A stretch of DNA of 64,000 bases from CANJIV01 sp046330225 (GCA_046330225.1 JAXLTD010000002.1:434001-498000); one strand, 5' to 3'. Shown: positions 1 to 11,510, numbered from the stretch's first letter. Notes: generated by a model from the letters alone, not told the origin. A program made the numbers and translations.

Positions 1-1
1 C

Positions 2-2494
2 GCGGGGGCCAACTGCGACCAGGCGACGCTCGTCTTGGTGAAGTGCGGCCCGACCCCCGTGACGCAGGTCGACGCGAGCCTCGGGTCCGGGGACGACTCG
101 CTCGCGCAGACCGGCACGATGGACACGCTCGCCGGCATCACGGTGAACGGCGGCGACGACAACGACACGCTGAGCTCGGAGCGCATCGCCGCCACGCTGA
201 ACGGCGGGAACGGGAACGACTCGCTGACCGGATCCACGCAGTCCGACACGCTCAACGGCGGGAACGACACAGACACGTTGGACGGGGCGGCCGGGGACGA
301 CACGCTGCACGGCAATGCCGGGACCGACAGCCTGACCGGCGGCTTCGGCATCGATCTGCTGTTCGGGGATGCGGGGGCCGACACGATCGCCGGCGACGCC
401 GAGGACACCATGGACGGCGGCAGCGAGGGCGACACGTTCACCGGCCAGGGCACGGTCACGTACGCGGGGCGGGCCCTGCCCGTGACGGTCACGACGGGCG
501 CGGGCACGGGCGACGACGGCAGCAGCTTCGACGGAGCGTCCGGCTCGCGGGACACGGTCAACGCGGACCACGTCATCGGGACGAGCCACGACGACACCCT
601 CACGGCCGGATCCTCCGACACGGTCGACGGTGCCGACGGCGCGGACACGCTGAACGGGGGTGCCAGCAGCCAGACGCTCATTGGCGGCAACGGCGATGAC
701 GTGTTCACCGACGCCGGCGGCGGCTCGTCGATGGCTGGGGACGCCGGGGACGACACGATGACCGGCGGGTCGGGCAGCGACGCGATCCTGGGCGGCGCCG
801 ACAACGACACCATCGACGCCGGCGGGCAGAACGACCTGAGCGTGGACGGCGGGCCGGGCGACGACGCGATCGCCGGGGGCGGCGGGAACGACATCCTCAA
901 GGGCGGCGCCGGGGCCGACGTGCTCCACGGCGGCACCGAGGACGACACGTTGCGTGGCGAGGCCGGCCCCGACCAGGTCTTCGGCGATGGCGGCGCCGAC
1001 ACGGCGACATACAGCGAACGCCAGAGCTTCGAGGCGGTCGTCGTGAAGCTCGACACCGGCGCCGGCTCCGACCAGGACGGCGGGGGGCCCGACCTCCTGG
1101 CCGGCATCAAGGACTTCGTCGATCCGAGCACCGAGAACGTCGAGGGCGGCGCCGGCGGCGACACGATCACCGGCGACGGCGGCCCGAACGTCCTGAAGGG
1201 GAACGCCCAGTTCGATCACCTCAACGGGCTCGGCGGCGCCGACACCCTCGATGCCGGGCCGGCCGGCGGCACGCTGGACGGCGGCCCGGGCGCCGACACC
1301 CTCGCCGGCACCGCCCAGCTCGGGGTGGACATCGCGAGCTACGCGACGCGCGCGGCCAGCGAGCCGGTCGAGGTCGACCTCGCCGACGCGCCGGGCACCG
1401 ACGGCGCGCCGGGGGAGAACGACACGCTGGCCGCGACCATCGACGGGGTCGAGGGCGGCGCCGGCGACGACCGGATCGTGCTCGCGAACCAGAACGGCGG
1501 GAGCGCCGTGGGCAACGGCGGCAGCGACACGCTCATCGGGTCCCCGGCCATCGACCTCCTCAAGGGCGGCGACGGCAACGACACGATCACCCCGGGCGCC
1601 GGGGCTGACCAGGTCGTCGGCGAGGCCGGAACGGACACGGTGTCGTACGCCGACGCTCCCGGCCCGGTCGCCCTCGACTTCTCCGGCCCGGGCGCCGACG
1701 GCCCGGTGGCAGAGCCCGACACCTTCGTCGGCACGGTCGAGCGCGCAGTCGGCGGGGCGTTCGCCGACACGCTGACTGCGGACGCGACGACGCTCTCGCT
1801 CGACGGCGCCGGCGGGAACGACACGATCACCGGCGGGGCGCTGCCGAACGACCTGCTCGGCGGGGGCGGCGACGACGAGCTCGAGGCGCGCGGCGGCGCG
1901 GCGGACACGCTCGCCTGCGGCACCGGGACCGACGGCTTCTTCGCCGACAGCGGCACCGACACGGTTGCTGCGGACTGCGAGACCGATCACGCTGCGCCGG
2001 GAGGCGGCGGCGGTGGCGGCACGGGCGGCGGCGGCACCGGCGGCGGCGGCACCGGCGGCGGGGGGACCGTCACGACGCGGCGCGCACCGGTGCTCTCGGC
2101 GCTCAGCCTCTCGCGCCGCCAGTTCACGGTCGGCCGGGCGGCGACAGCGATCTCGGCGGCGCGCACGCGCGCCGGCACCACGATCCGCTTCCGGCTCTCC
2201 GAGGCCGCGCGGGTCACGCTGGCCGTCGACCGGCTCGCCGCCGGGCGCCGCTCGGGCCGGCGCTGCGTCGCGCCCCGGCGGGCGCTCGCGCGGGCCAAGC
2301 GCTGCGTCCGGACGGCGCGGGCCGGCGCGCTGACGCGGGCCGCTGCCGCGGGGGCGAGCGCGGTGCCGTTCAGCGGCCGGATCGGCCGCCGGGCGCTGGC
2401 GCCGGGCCGGTACCGGCTGACGGCCTCCGCGGTGGATGCCGACGGCGACCGGGCCCGTGCCGTGTCGGCGACGTTCACCGTCCGGGCGAGCTGA
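2..2494 (+). CDS. RTX-like calcium-binding repeat protein, 5' end outside window
   Basis: The reading frame is open to the left edge of the window, so the N-terminus and any signal peptide are missing. The first ~650 residues seen are packed with glycine/aspartate nonapeptides of the GGxGxDxLx type (for example GGAGDDTLHGNAG), the hallmark of calcium-binding parallel beta-roll (RTX/hemolysin-type) proteins, usually secreted and folded outside the cell by Ca2+. A glycine/threonine linker (GGGGTGGGG units) follows at about 2000-2070. The last ~140 residues form a basic, Arg-rich module ending in an APGRYRLTASAVDADG-like segment that I know as a recurrent C-terminal domain of Solirubrobacterales surface proteins. 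No catalytic domain is visible, so an adhesive or structural surface role is inferred. Confidence 0.85.
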   Translation, partial: AGANCDQATLVLVKCGPTPVTQVDASLGSGDDSLAQTGTMDTLAGITVNGGDDNDTLSSERIAATLNGGNGNDSLTGSTQSDTLNGGNDTDTLDGAAGDDTLHGNAGTDSLTGGFGIDLLFGDAGADTIAGDAEDTMDGGSEGDTFTGQGTVTYAGRALPVTVTTGAGTGDDGSSFDGASGSRDTVNADHVIGTSHDDTLTAGSSDTVDGADGADTLNGGASSQTLIGGNGDDVFTDAGGGSSMAGDAGDDTMTGGSGSDAILGGADNDTIDAGGQNDLSVDGGPGDDAIAGGGGNDILKGGAGADVLHGGTEDDTLRGEAGPDQVFGDGGADTATYSERQSFEAVVVKLDTGAGSDQDGGGPDLLAGIKDFVDPSTENVEGGAGGDTITGDGGPNVLKGNAQFDHLNGLGGADTLDAGPAGGTLDGGPGADTLAGTAQLGVDIASYATRAASEPVEVDLADAPGTDGAPGENDTLAATIDGVEGGAGDDRIVLANQNGGSAVGNGGSDTLIGSPAIDLLKGGDGNDTITPGAGADQVVGEAGTDTVSYADAPGPVALDFSGPGADGPVAEPDTFVGTVERAVGGAFADTLTADATTLSLDGAGGNDTITGGALPNDLLGGGGDDELEARGGAADTLACGTGTDGFFADSGTDTVAADCETDHAAPGGGGGGGTGGGGTGGGGTGGGGTVTTRRAPVLSALSLSRRQFTVGRAATAISAARTRAGTTIRFRLSEAARVTLAVDRLAAGRRSGRRCVAPRRALARAKRCVRTARAGALTRAAAAGASAVPFSGRIGRRALAPGRYRLTASAVDADGDRARAVSATFTVRAS

Positions 2495-2612
2495 GCGCCG
2501 GCGCTTTCAGGCCGGGCCAGAGGCGCCGGCAGCGGGCGTGCCGACCGCCGCCCACGCCGTGGCGGCGGCTTCGGGCCGGGCGGTGAGCAGCCAGGCTAGC
2601 CCTGATCACTTG

Positions 2613-2634
2613 ATCTGACTAGACTTGGTCAGAT
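2613..2634 (+). promoter_or_regulatory. Promoter/operator of the toxin-antitoxin pair
   Basis: A perfect 7-base inverted repeat, ATCTGAC and GTCAGAT separated by 8 bases, overlaps both a TAGACT -10 box (2620-2625) and the antitoxin start codon at 2633. The -10 box lies 7 bases before the ATG, which predicts a leaderless mRNA. Phd/VapB-type antitoxins commonly repress their own promoter, so this is the likely autoregulatory operator (inference). Confidence 0.55.
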
Positions 2635-2866
2635 GCAGGTGAACGTCTACGAAGCCAAGACGCAGCTCTCGCGGCTGCTCGCCCGCGTCGAGGCGGGGGA
2701 GGAGGTCGTGATCGCGCGATCCGGCCGGGCCGTGGCCAGGCTCGTCCCGGTGGCCGCCTCGGCGCGGCGCTCGCCCGGGGCGCTGGCGGGTCAGATCGAG
2801 ATCGGCCCGGACTTCGACGCCCCGCTCCCCGACGCCGTGCGGCTCCCGTTTGAAGGCGCCGGTTGA
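2633..2866 (+). CDS. Phd/YefM-family antitoxin
   Basis: A 77-residue protein starting MQVNVYEAKTQLSRLLARVE, the classic N-terminal DNA-binding fold of the Phd/YefM (prevent-host-death) family; VVIARSGRAVARLVP is the second conserved block. The acidic, proline-rich C-terminal tail (about residues 48-77) would be the toxin-neutralising segment. The toxin start overlaps its stop codon, so the two are translationally coupled. The protein is expected to bind the palindrome covering its own start and to block the PIN toxin. There is no ribosome binding site; the start is chosen from the -10 box 7 bases upstream. Confidence 0.9.
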   Translation: MQVNVYEAKTQLSRLLARVEAGEEVVIARSGRAVARLVPVAASARRSPGALAGQIEIGPDFDAPLPDAVRLPFEGAG

Positions 2867-3246
2867 GGCTTCTGCTCGACACGCACGCGCTGCTGTGGTG
2901 GCTGGCCGACGCGCCCGGGCTCGGCCCCTCGGCGCGCGCGGCGATCGCTTCGGCGGAGTCCGCGGTTGCGTTCAGCGCGGCCTCGGCCTGGGAGATCGCG
3001 ATCAAGCGCGCCGCCGGCCGGCTGGTGGTGCCTGACGACCTGCCCGACCGGCTCGGCGGCGAGGCGTTCGATCCGCTCCCGATGACGCCGCGCCACGCCT
3101 GGCACGCCGGCGCGCTGCCGGCCCATCACGCGGATCCGTTCGACCGCATGCTCATCGCCCAGGCGTCAATCGAGGGGATGACGCTCGTGACCGCCGATCC
3201 GCAGATCGCCCGCTACGACGTGCACCGACTGGACGCGGCGTCCTGA
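2863..3246 (+). CDS. VapC-like PIN-domain toxin ribonuclease
   Basis: A 127-residue PIN-domain protein starting at a TTG that overlaps the antitoxin stop (TTGA). It opens with LLLDTHALLWWLAD, containing the first catalytic aspartate; SAASAWEIAIK carries the conserved acidic residue of the second block, and ADPFDRMLIAQA plus LVTADPQI the C-terminal acidic residues of the PIN active site. PIN toxins of this group are Mg2+-dependent endoribonucleases that cut tRNA or rRNA when released from the antitoxin. The DTHALLWW start places it in the PIN subfamily commonly paired with Phd antitoxins. Its RNA target cannot be told from sequence. Confidence 0.9.
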   Translation: MRLLLDTHALLWWLADAPGLGPSARAAIASAESAVAFSAASAWEIAIKRAAGRLVVPDDLPDRLGGEAFDPLPMTPRHAWHAGALPAHHADPFDRMLIAQASIEGMTLVTADPQIARYDVHRLDAAS

Positions 3247-3274
3247 CGCCGGCGTGGCGGCGGGCCCCGGCGTC
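3245..3274. terminator. Hairpin between convergent genes
   Basis: GACGCCGG (3245-3252) pairs perfectly with CCGGCGTC (3267-3274). It sits between the 3' ends of the PIN toxin gene and the oppositely oriented HAD gene, so it could end transcription from both sides. No T tract follows; GC-rich terminators without T tracts are common in actinobacteria. Confidence 0.4.
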
Positions 3275-3973
3275 TCAGCCCAGCACGGCCGCGAGCGCGG
3301 CGTCCAGCGCCGCGGGCCCGTCGATCACCGCGTCGGCCGCGGCCAGGTCGGCGGCCGCGAACGGCCCGGTGGTGACCGCGATGACGGCGACCCCGTCGGC
3401 GCGGGCGCAGGCGATGTCACGCGGGGTGTCGCCGATCACCACCGTGCGCTCGCGCGGGTGGGCGTCGCCGTCGGCGCCCGCCCGCTGGCGGGCAATCCCG
3501 GGCAGGTCGGCGCGGTCCTCGCTGTCGGACCCGAAGCCGCCCTGCCCCGGCGGGAAGAAGTGCCCGACGCCGGCGCGCTGCAGCTTCAGGCGCGCCACCG
3601 GCTCGAGGTTGCCGGTCACGAGCGCAAGCCGGTGCGCGGCGGAGTCCTGCAGCGCGGCGAGGGCCTCCGGGATCCCGGGCACGACGTGGCCGCTGAGGTC
3701 CGGCGGGCAGCGGCGCGCGTAGGCGGCGACCGTGGCGTCGCGCACTGCGCCTGCGCCCGCGTCGATGCGGTCGGGCGGGAGGCCGGCGGCGAGGAGCATC
3801 GCGCGGGCGATCTCGAGATCGGTCCGCCCCGCGGCCTCGACCTTCGGCGCCTCGGCGATCCCGTGGACCTCGGCGAGCGCCTCGCGCAGCGCCGCCGCGT
3901 GCTCGGCGCTCGCCCGCTGGACGAGCGTGCCGTCGATGTCGAAGAGCAGCAGGGCCGGGCTGGCGCCGGTCAC
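3275..3973 (-). CDS. HAD-family phosphatase (phosphoglycolate phosphatase-like)
   Basis: A 232-residue haloacid dehalogenase-superfamily hydrolase. Motif I is LLLFDIDGTLV (nucleophile and acid/base aspartates), motif II is ALVTGN, and VIGDTPRDIACARADG is motif IV. The alpha-helical cap between motifs I and II fits the subfamily I phosphoglycolate phosphatase/beta-phosphoglucomutase type. The GTG start overlaps the stop of the upstream M42 peptidase gene (GTGA), so the two are co-translated. The substrate is not determinable; clearance of 2-phosphoglycolate or another small phosphate ester is the usual role. Confidence 0.85.
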   Translation of the reverse strand: MTGASPALLLFDIDGTLVQRASAEHAAALREALAEVHGIAEAPKVEAAGRTDLEIARAMLLAAGLPPDRIDAGAGAVRDATVAAYARRCPPDLSGHVVPGIPEALAALQDSAAHRLALVTGNLEPVARLKLQRAGVGHFFPPGQGGFGSDSEDRADLPGIARQRAGADGDAHPRERTVVIGDTPRDIACARADGVAVIAVTTGPFAAADLAAADAVIDGPAALDAALAAVLG

Positions 3974-5025
3974 CGCTCGAACGACGTCTCGGCGTCCAGC
4001 GACTGCGCGTAGGCGGCGATGAGCTTCGCGCAGGCCTCCACGTCGGAGAGCTGGACCATCTCGACCGGCGAGTGCATGTAGCGCAGCGGGATCGAGACGA
4101 CCCCGGTCGGGATGCCGGCGCGGCTGATGTGCACCGCGTCGGCGTCGGTGCCGGTGCGGCCCGCGTGCGCCTCGACGGTGAAGGGAATCTCCTCGGCCTC
4201 GGCGGCGGCGTGCAGGCCCTCGAAGACGTGCGGGCTGATCGTCGAGCCCCGGTCGATGACCGCGCCGGAGCCGAGCGGGTGCTTGCCGACCTCCTTCACG
4301 TCGATGCCGGGCGCGTCGGTGGCGTGGGTGACGTCGACGACGATCGCCACATCGGGCGCCAGCGCGTAGGCGGAGGTCGAGGCCCCGCCGAACGTGATCT
4401 CCTCCTGGACGGCGGCGACCGCCGCCACGTCGCCGGGCGCGCCCCCGGCCTCGGCGACCAGGCGCGCCGCCTCGTAGGCGACATAGGCGCCGAGGCGATT
4501 GTCCATCGACCGCGAGATCACGCGCCCGTTGGGCAGCTCGACGGGCTCGCCGGAGATGACGGCGACGTCGCCGATGCGGACCTTGGCCTTCGCCTCGTCC
4601 CCGTCGGCGGCACCGATGTCGATGTGGAGGTCCTTGATCTCGGCGACCTTCTTGCGGTCGTCGGGCTTGAGGAGATGGATCGGCTTCTTGCCGAGCACGC
4701 CGGCCACCGGGCCCTCGCGGGTGATGAGCTCGACCCGCTGTCCCACGAGGATCTGCGGATCCCAGCCGCCGACGCCGGTGAAGTAGAGAAAGCCGTCGTC
4801 GTCGATGTGGGTGACGATGAGGCCGATCTCGTCGATGTGGCCGACGATCGCCAGCAGCGGGCCGCCGGCCGTGCCCGGCACGCGGGCGACCGAGGAGCCG
4901 AGCGTGTCGCCGCTGACGTCGGCGAAGGCGTCGGCGGCCTCGCGCCACACGAGGGCGGGGGCGGTTTCGTACCCAGACGGGCCGGGAGCGGTGAGGAGTC
5001 GGTGGAGGACGTCGGGCGTGGTCAT
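3970..5025 (-). CDS. M42-family metallo-aminopeptidase
   Basis: A 351-residue protein of the M42 family (glutamyl aminopeptidase/TET-like, co-catalytic two-metal enzymes). Visible landmarks are GHIDEIGLIVTH (metal-ligand His and Asp), SMDNRLGAY (bridging Asp), VQEEITFGGA (catalytic Glu and ligand Glu), a VVDVTHATD ligand block and the late YMHSPVEM histidine. It is probably cytosolic; no signal peptide is seen. Related enzymes form large dodecameric shells that trim peptides, or act as endoglucanase-like CelM paralogues. A TAGGCT box 9 bases before the ATG, with no ribosome binding site, supports this start. Confidence 0.88.
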   Translation of the reverse strand: MTTPDVLHRLLTAPGPSGYETAPALVWREAADAFADVSGDTLGSSVARVPGTAGGPLLAIVGHIDEIGLIVTHIDDDGFLYFTGVGGWDPQILVGQRVELITREGPVAGVLGKKPIHLLKPDDRKKVAEIKDLHIDIGAADGDEAKAKVRIGDVAVISGEPVELPNGRVISRSMDNRLGAYVAYEAARLVAEAGGAPGDVAAVAAVQEEITFGGASTSAYALAPDVAIVVDVTHATDAPGIDVKEVGKHPLGSGAVIDRGSTISPHVFEGLHAAAEAEEIPFTVEAHAGRTGTDADAVHISRAGIPTGVVSIPLRYMHSPVEMVQLSDVEACAKLIAAYAQSLDAETSFER

Positions 5026-5034
5026 GGGGCGGGG

Positions 5035-5040
5035 AGCCTA
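5035..5040 (-). promoter_or_regulatory. Leaderless -10 box of the M42 peptidase gene
   Basis: On the minus strand TAGGCT lies 9 bases before the ATG at 5025, with no purine-rich ribosome binding site between. The spacing predicts transcription starting at or near the start codon. Confidence 0.45.
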
Positions 5041-5049
5041 CAGCCGGTG

Positions 5050-6237
5050 TCAGCCCTCCGCCGCGGCCGGCGCCGCGAGCAGCCGCCGCAGGATCGGCGG
5101 GACCACGAGCGTCGTGAGCACGGACATCCCCACGATGACCGCGAAGAGCTCGTCGGAGATCACGCCGGTCGAGGAGCCGATGCCGGCGACGATGATGCCC
5201 ACCTCGCCCCGGGGAATCATGCCGGTGCCCACGACCACCGCCTCGCGGCGCCCGAGCGACCGGGCCCCGAGCCAGGCGCCGGCGAACTTCGTGACCATCG
5301 CCAGGGCGGTCGTGACGGCGAGCAGGACAAGGGTGTGTGCGCTCGTGAACTCAGACAGGTCCACCTCGAGCCCGATGAAGGCGAAGAAGAACGGCGGGAA
5401 GAACGCGTAGAGGGGGGCGACCTCGGCTTCGATCGCCGTCTGTTCCTTGGTCTCGGCGGCGATCATCCCCGCGAGGAATGCGCCGATGATCGCCGCGAGC
5501 CCGAGCTGCGCGGCGAAGGCGGCCAGCCCGAGGCAGAGAATCACCGCCGGCAGGAGCGGCGACTCCGAGAAGCGCGGCGCCTCGAAGACCTTCGGCCAGC
5601 GCTGGGTGATGCGCGTGCCGCCGAGGGCGACGAATCCGACGAAGCCCAGGGCGATCACCGTCACGAGCACGATCTCGGTGGGATCGACGCCCGAGCCGGC
5701 GGCGATTCCCGTCGCGACGGCCAGGACGATCATCGCGAGGATGTCGTCGATCACGGCGGCGCCCAGGATCGTCCGGGCGGCCCGGGTCTTCAGGGCCCCG
5801 AGGCCCATGAGGACCGCCGACGTGATCCCGACGCTCGTGGCCACGAGCGCCGCGGCGAGGAACACGCTCGTCGCCGTCGACTCCCCGATCGCCAGGCCGA
5901 GGGTGAGGCCGCCCGCGAACGGGACGATCACCCCGAGGGTGCCGGTGAACGCGGCCGGCTTGCCGACCTCGCGGAGGTCCGACAGCTTGGTCTCGAGGCC
6001 GACCCAGAACAGGAGGAAGACGACGCCGAGCTCGGCGAAGACCTCGAGCGTCTCGTCCGGCGACACGATCCCCAGCACCGAGGGCCCGATGATCACTCCC
6101 GCCAGGATCTCCCCGACCAGGGCCGGCTGCCGGATGCGCTTGAAGATCTCGTCACCGATCTTGGCGGCGAGCAGGACGACGAACAGATCGACGAGGACAT
6201 CGGCGGCGCCCGCCGACGCGGCCAGGGGCGGCGTCAT
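5050..6237 (-). CDS. Cation/proton antiporter of the CPA2 (KefB/NapA-like) type
   Basis: A 395-residue hydrophobic protein with about 12 membrane segments. It starts with LVDLFVVLLAAKIGDEIFKR and contains QPALVGEILAGVIIGPSVLG and the core motif GAAVIDDILAMIVLA, whose paired aspartates are the ion-binding residues of electrogenic CPA2 exchangers. FFAFIGLEVDL and GMIPRGEVGIIVA are the later conserved blocks. There is no C-terminal TrkA-N (RCK) domain, so it is a short NapA-like form. It likely exchanges Na+ or K+ for protons in pH and salt homeostasis. The ATG at 6237 is preferred over upstream starts because a TAGGCT box lies 8 bases before it and the family begins here. Confidence 0.9.
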   Translation of the reverse strand: MTPPLAASAGAADVLVDLFVVLLAAKIGDEIFKRIRQPALVGEILAGVIIGPSVLGIVSPDETLEVFAELGVVFLLFWVGLETKLSDLREVGKPAAFTGTLGVIVPFAGGLTLGLAIGESTATSVFLAAALVATSVGITSAVLMGLGALKTRAARTILGAAVIDDILAMIVLAVATGIAAGSGVDPTEIVLVTVIALGFVGFVALGGTRITQRWPKVFEAPRFSESPLLPAVILCLGLAAFAAQLGLAAIIGAFLAGMIAAETKEQTAIEAEVAPLYAFFPPFFFAFIGLEVDLSEFTSAHTLVLLAVTTALAMVTKFAGAWLGARSLGRREAVVVGTGMIPRGEVGIIVAGIGSSTGVISDELFAVIVGMSVLTTLVVPPILRRLLAAPAAAEG

Positions 6238-6245
6238 AGTGCCGC

Positions 6246-6251
6246 AGCCTA
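6246..6251 (-). promoter_or_regulatory. Leaderless -10 box of the antiporter gene
   Basis: Minus-strand TAGGCT lies 8 bases before the ATG at 6237, with no ribosome binding site. It faces away from a second such box (6310-6315) for the divergent gene. Confidence 0.45.
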
Positions 6252-6309
6252 CGGTCCGCCCGGGACGCGCGGCGGGCCCCGACCGGCACGCGGGCGCGGG
6301 CCTGGCCTC

Positions 6310-6315
6310 TACGCT
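6310..6315 (+). promoter_or_regulatory. Leaderless -10 box of the exported glycosidase-like gene
   Basis: TACGCT lies 7 bases before the ATG at 6323, without a ribosome binding site. Confidence 0.45.
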
Positions 6316-6322
6316 GGCGCCG

Positions 6323-7459
6323 ATGTCCGCTGCCCCTGCTGCGCTCGCCGCCGCCGTGGCCGGCGCGCTGGCCGCCATCGGCGCGCTTCCCGCCGCCGCG
6401 TCCGGCTCCGCTGCCGACCCGCTCTGCCAGCGGGACTACCGCGCGGCGCGTCCCCTCGCCGCGGCCCCGCTGCGCTTCGGCATCGACTCCGAGGCGGCGG
6501 GGACTGCCGGAACGAACCAGACGCCGGACATCGCGCCCGAGGATCCCGTCCGCCGGCGCCTGGCGCTGCGGGCGCTGCGTCCGCCGGGACGCACCCTGAT
6601 CGTGCGGCTCAACCGGCTGTTCTGGGCCGACGGGGAGGCCGGCATCCAGCGCTTTCGCCGGCGCGTGGCCGAGGCCGGGCGCGACGGGCTCGCGGCCGAG
6701 GTGCAGGTCCGCTACCGCCCGCCCGCGGGGCGGGAGGGCGACATCGCCGCCTGGACGCGCTACGTCCGGCGGGCCGTCGACGTCCTCGGGCGCGAGCGCG
6801 GCCTGGTGTCGCTGACGATCACCAACGAGATCAACCTGGCGCTCAGCCCGAACACCTCGGACGGGGCGTTTCGCGGCGCCTCGCAGGCTCTGATCCAGGG
6901 GATCGTCGCGGGCCGGCGCGAGGCCGTCCGGATCGGCCGGCCGGACCTGCGGTTCGGCTTCACGTACGCCTACCGGTTCGATCCGGCCGCCGATGCGGCG
7001 CTGTTCCGCGGGCTGCGGGCCGGCGGGCGGGCGCTCCGGTCGGCCCTCGGGTTCGTGGGCCTCGACATGTACCCCGGCCTGCTCGTCCCGCGCCTGGCCG
7101 CGGGCGATCCCGGCCTCGGGGCCGCGGCCCAGGCGGCGCTGGCGACCGTGCGGCGCTGCGACATGGCGCTCGCCGGCCTGCCGCGCTCCATCCCGATCTG
7201 GGTGACCGAGAACGGCTATCCGTCCCAGCCGGGGTTCAGCACCGAGGCCCAGCAGGCCGCCGCGCTGCGCACGATCGTCGGCGCGGTGCAGGCGGCGGCC
7301 GGCACGTACGGCGTCACCGACTACCGCTGGTTCAACCTCCGCGACAACCGCTCGGCGGCGACGGGCCTGTTCCAGCAGGTCGGCCTCCTGCGCGACACCT
7401 ACGCCCGCAAGCCGGCCTTCGGCGCCTACCGCGATCTGATCCGCCGGCTCGGCCGCTGA
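6323..7459 (+). CDS. Exported clan GH-A-like glycoside hydrolase, specificity unknown
   Basis: A 378-residue protein with an Ala-rich export signal at the N-terminus (about residues 1-27). The body looks like a TIM-barrel glycosidase of clan GH-A. ITNEIN around Glu169 matches the acid/base NE pair that ends strand 4. WVTENGYPS around Glu296 matches the nucleophile TENG of strand 7. FGIDSEAAG begins the barrel, and DYRWFNLRDN is a typical strand-8 segment. I cannot assign a numbered family or a substrate. The start is chosen because a TACGCT box lies 7 bases upstream and the signal peptide begins there. It is divergent from the antiporter gene and 17 bases upstream of the aminotransferase gene. 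Confidence 0.7.
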   Translation: MSAAPAALAAAVAGALAAIGALPAAASGSAADPLCQRDYRAARPLAAAPLRFGIDSEAAGTAGTNQTPDIAPEDPVRRRLALRALRPPGRTLIVRLNRLFWADGEAGIQRFRRRVAEAGRDGLAAEVQVRYRPPAGREGDIAAWTRYVRRAVDVLGRERGLVSLTITNEINLALSPNTSDGAFRGASQALIQGIVAGRREAVRIGRPDLRFGFTYAYRFDPAADAALFRGLRAGGRALRSALGFVGLDMYPGLLVPRLAAGDPGLGAAAQAALATVRRCDMALAGLPRSIPIWVTENGYPSQPGFSTEAQQAAALRTIVGAVQAAAGTYGVTDYRWFNLRDNRSAATGLFQQVGLLRDTYARKPAFGAYRDLIRRLGR

Positions 7460-7464
7460 CGCCG

Positions 7465-7470
7465 TAGCAT
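7465..7470 (+). promoter_or_regulatory. Leaderless -10 box of the aminotransferase gene
   Basis: TAGCAT lies exactly 6 bases before the ATG at 7477 with no ribosome binding site, so this gene probably has its own promoter despite the short gap to the gene upstream. Confidence 0.45.
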
Positions 7471-7476
7471 CGCCGG

Positions 7477-8682
7477 ATGCCTCCGCCCGGCGACCCCGCC
7501 GCCGCTCCGCTCCCGCCGCACGCCGCCCGGCTCGCGGGGGTGGAGGGCTCGCCCGTCCGGGACATCCTCGCGCTGACCGAGCGGCCCGGCGTCATCTCCT
7601 TTGCCGGCGGCCTCCCGGCGCCGGAGCTCTTCCCGGCGGACGAGCTGCGGGAGGCGTTCGCCGAGGCGCTCGAAGGCGAGGCGGCCCGCCGGCGGCTGCA
7701 GTACTCGACGACCGAGGGCGACCCCGAGCTGCGCGCCCAGCTGGCCGAGGTGCTCGTCCGGCGCGGGCTGCCGACCGATCCGCACGAGGTGCTCGTGACC
7801 ACGGGCTCCCAGCAGGCGATCACCCTCGCTGCCGCGGTGCTGCTCGATCCGGGGGACGCCGTCCTCGTCGAGGAGCCGTCCTACCTCGCGGCGCTCCAGT
7901 GCTTCGGCATGGCCGGCGCCCGCTGCGTTCCGGTGCCCTGCGACGACGACGGCCTGCTGCCCGACGCCCTGCCTGCGCTCGTGGCCGAGCACCAGCCGAA
8001 GCTGCTGTACACGATCCCCACCTACCACAACCCGACGGGGCGGACGCTTCCGGCGGAGCGGCGGGCGGCGCTCGCGCAGGCCGCCGCCCGGCTGGGGTTC
8101 TGGATCCTCGAGGACGACCCCTACCGGGAGCTGCGCTATGAGGGCGACGCGCTGGCGCCGGTCGCGTCCTTCCCGGGCGCCGAGGACCGGGTTCTGGCCT
8201 CATCCTCGCTCTCGAAGGTTCTCGCCCCCGGCCTGCGGGTCGGCTGGCTGCGGGCGCCGGACTCGGTCCATCGCGCGCTCGTCGTCGCCAAGCAGGCCGC
8301 CGACCTGCACACCTCGACCGTCGACCAGGCCGCGGCGGCAATCGCCATGCGCGGCGGGTGGCTGCCGGGCCGCCTGCGGGCAGTCCGTGACGAGTACCGC
8401 GCGCGGCGCGACGCCCTCGTCGACGGCCTCGCCGGCGCCCTGCCGGCCGGATCGCGGTGGAATCGCCCGGCAGGCGGGATGTTCGTGTGGGCGCGCCTGC
8501 CCGAGGGCCACGACGCGGCGGCGTTGCTGGAGCGATCCATCGAGACCGGCGTGGCGTTCGTGCCGGGCACCCCGTTCTTCGCCGGTCCGCCGGACCGCGC
8601 CACGCTGCGGCTGTCGTTCACCGCCCACCCGGTCGACGAGATCCGCGAGGGGCTCGTGCGGCTGGGGCAGGCCGCGGCGTAG
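7477..8682 (+). CDS. PLP-dependent class I/II aminotransferase (LysN/MocR-core type)
   Basis: A 401-residue fold-type I aminotransferase. SSSLSKVLAPGLRVGW carries the Schiff-base lysine and the phosphate-binding residues. TTGSQQAITLAAAVLLDPGD is the cofactor-ring block, YTIPTYHNPTG the NPTG substrate/cofactor loop, and LEDDPYRELRY the Asp-x-x-Tyr pair. RLSFTAHP ends with the substrate-carboxylate arginine. The sequence resembles 2-aminoadipate transaminase (LysN) and the aminotransferase half of MocR proteins, without the GntR DNA-binding domain. Likely broad-specificity transamination of hydrophobic or dicarboxylic amino acids. The exact amino donor is uncertain. Confidence 0.88.
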   Translation: MPPPGDPAAAPLPPHAARLAGVEGSPVRDILALTERPGVISFAGGLPAPELFPADELREAFAEALEGEAARRRLQYSTTEGDPELRAQLAEVLVRRGLPTDPHEVLVTTGSQQAITLAAAVLLDPGDAVLVEEPSYLAALQCFGMAGARCVPVPCDDDGLLPDALPALVAEHQPKLLYTIPTYHNPTGRTLPAERRAALAQAAARLGFWILEDDPYRELRYEGDALAPVASFPGAEDRVLASSSLSKVLAPGLRVGWLRAPDSVHRALVVAKQAADLHTSTVDQAAAAIAMRGGWLPGRLRAVRDEYRARRDALVDGLAGALPAGSRWNRPAGGMFVWARLPEGHDAAALLERSIETGVAFVPGTPFFAGPPDRATLRLSFTAHPVDEIREGLVRLGQAAA

Positions 8683-8700
8683 ACGCCGCCGCCGCCTCCG

Positions 8701-11487
<2,787 letters not shown>

Positions 11488-11510
11488 GTCGGAACTCCTC
11501 GGGTTGCGCG

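Noticed and set aside
130..1970. Apparent tandem DNA repeats at the left end
   Set aside because: They are the coding repeats of the RTX nonapeptides (GGxGxDxLx), not a CRISPR array or non-coding tandem repeat; no constant spacer pattern exists.
4072..7467. A plus-strand open frame of 1131 codons over the M42 peptidase and antiporter genes
   Set aside because: Antisense to two clearly recognisable genes; no domain is seen.
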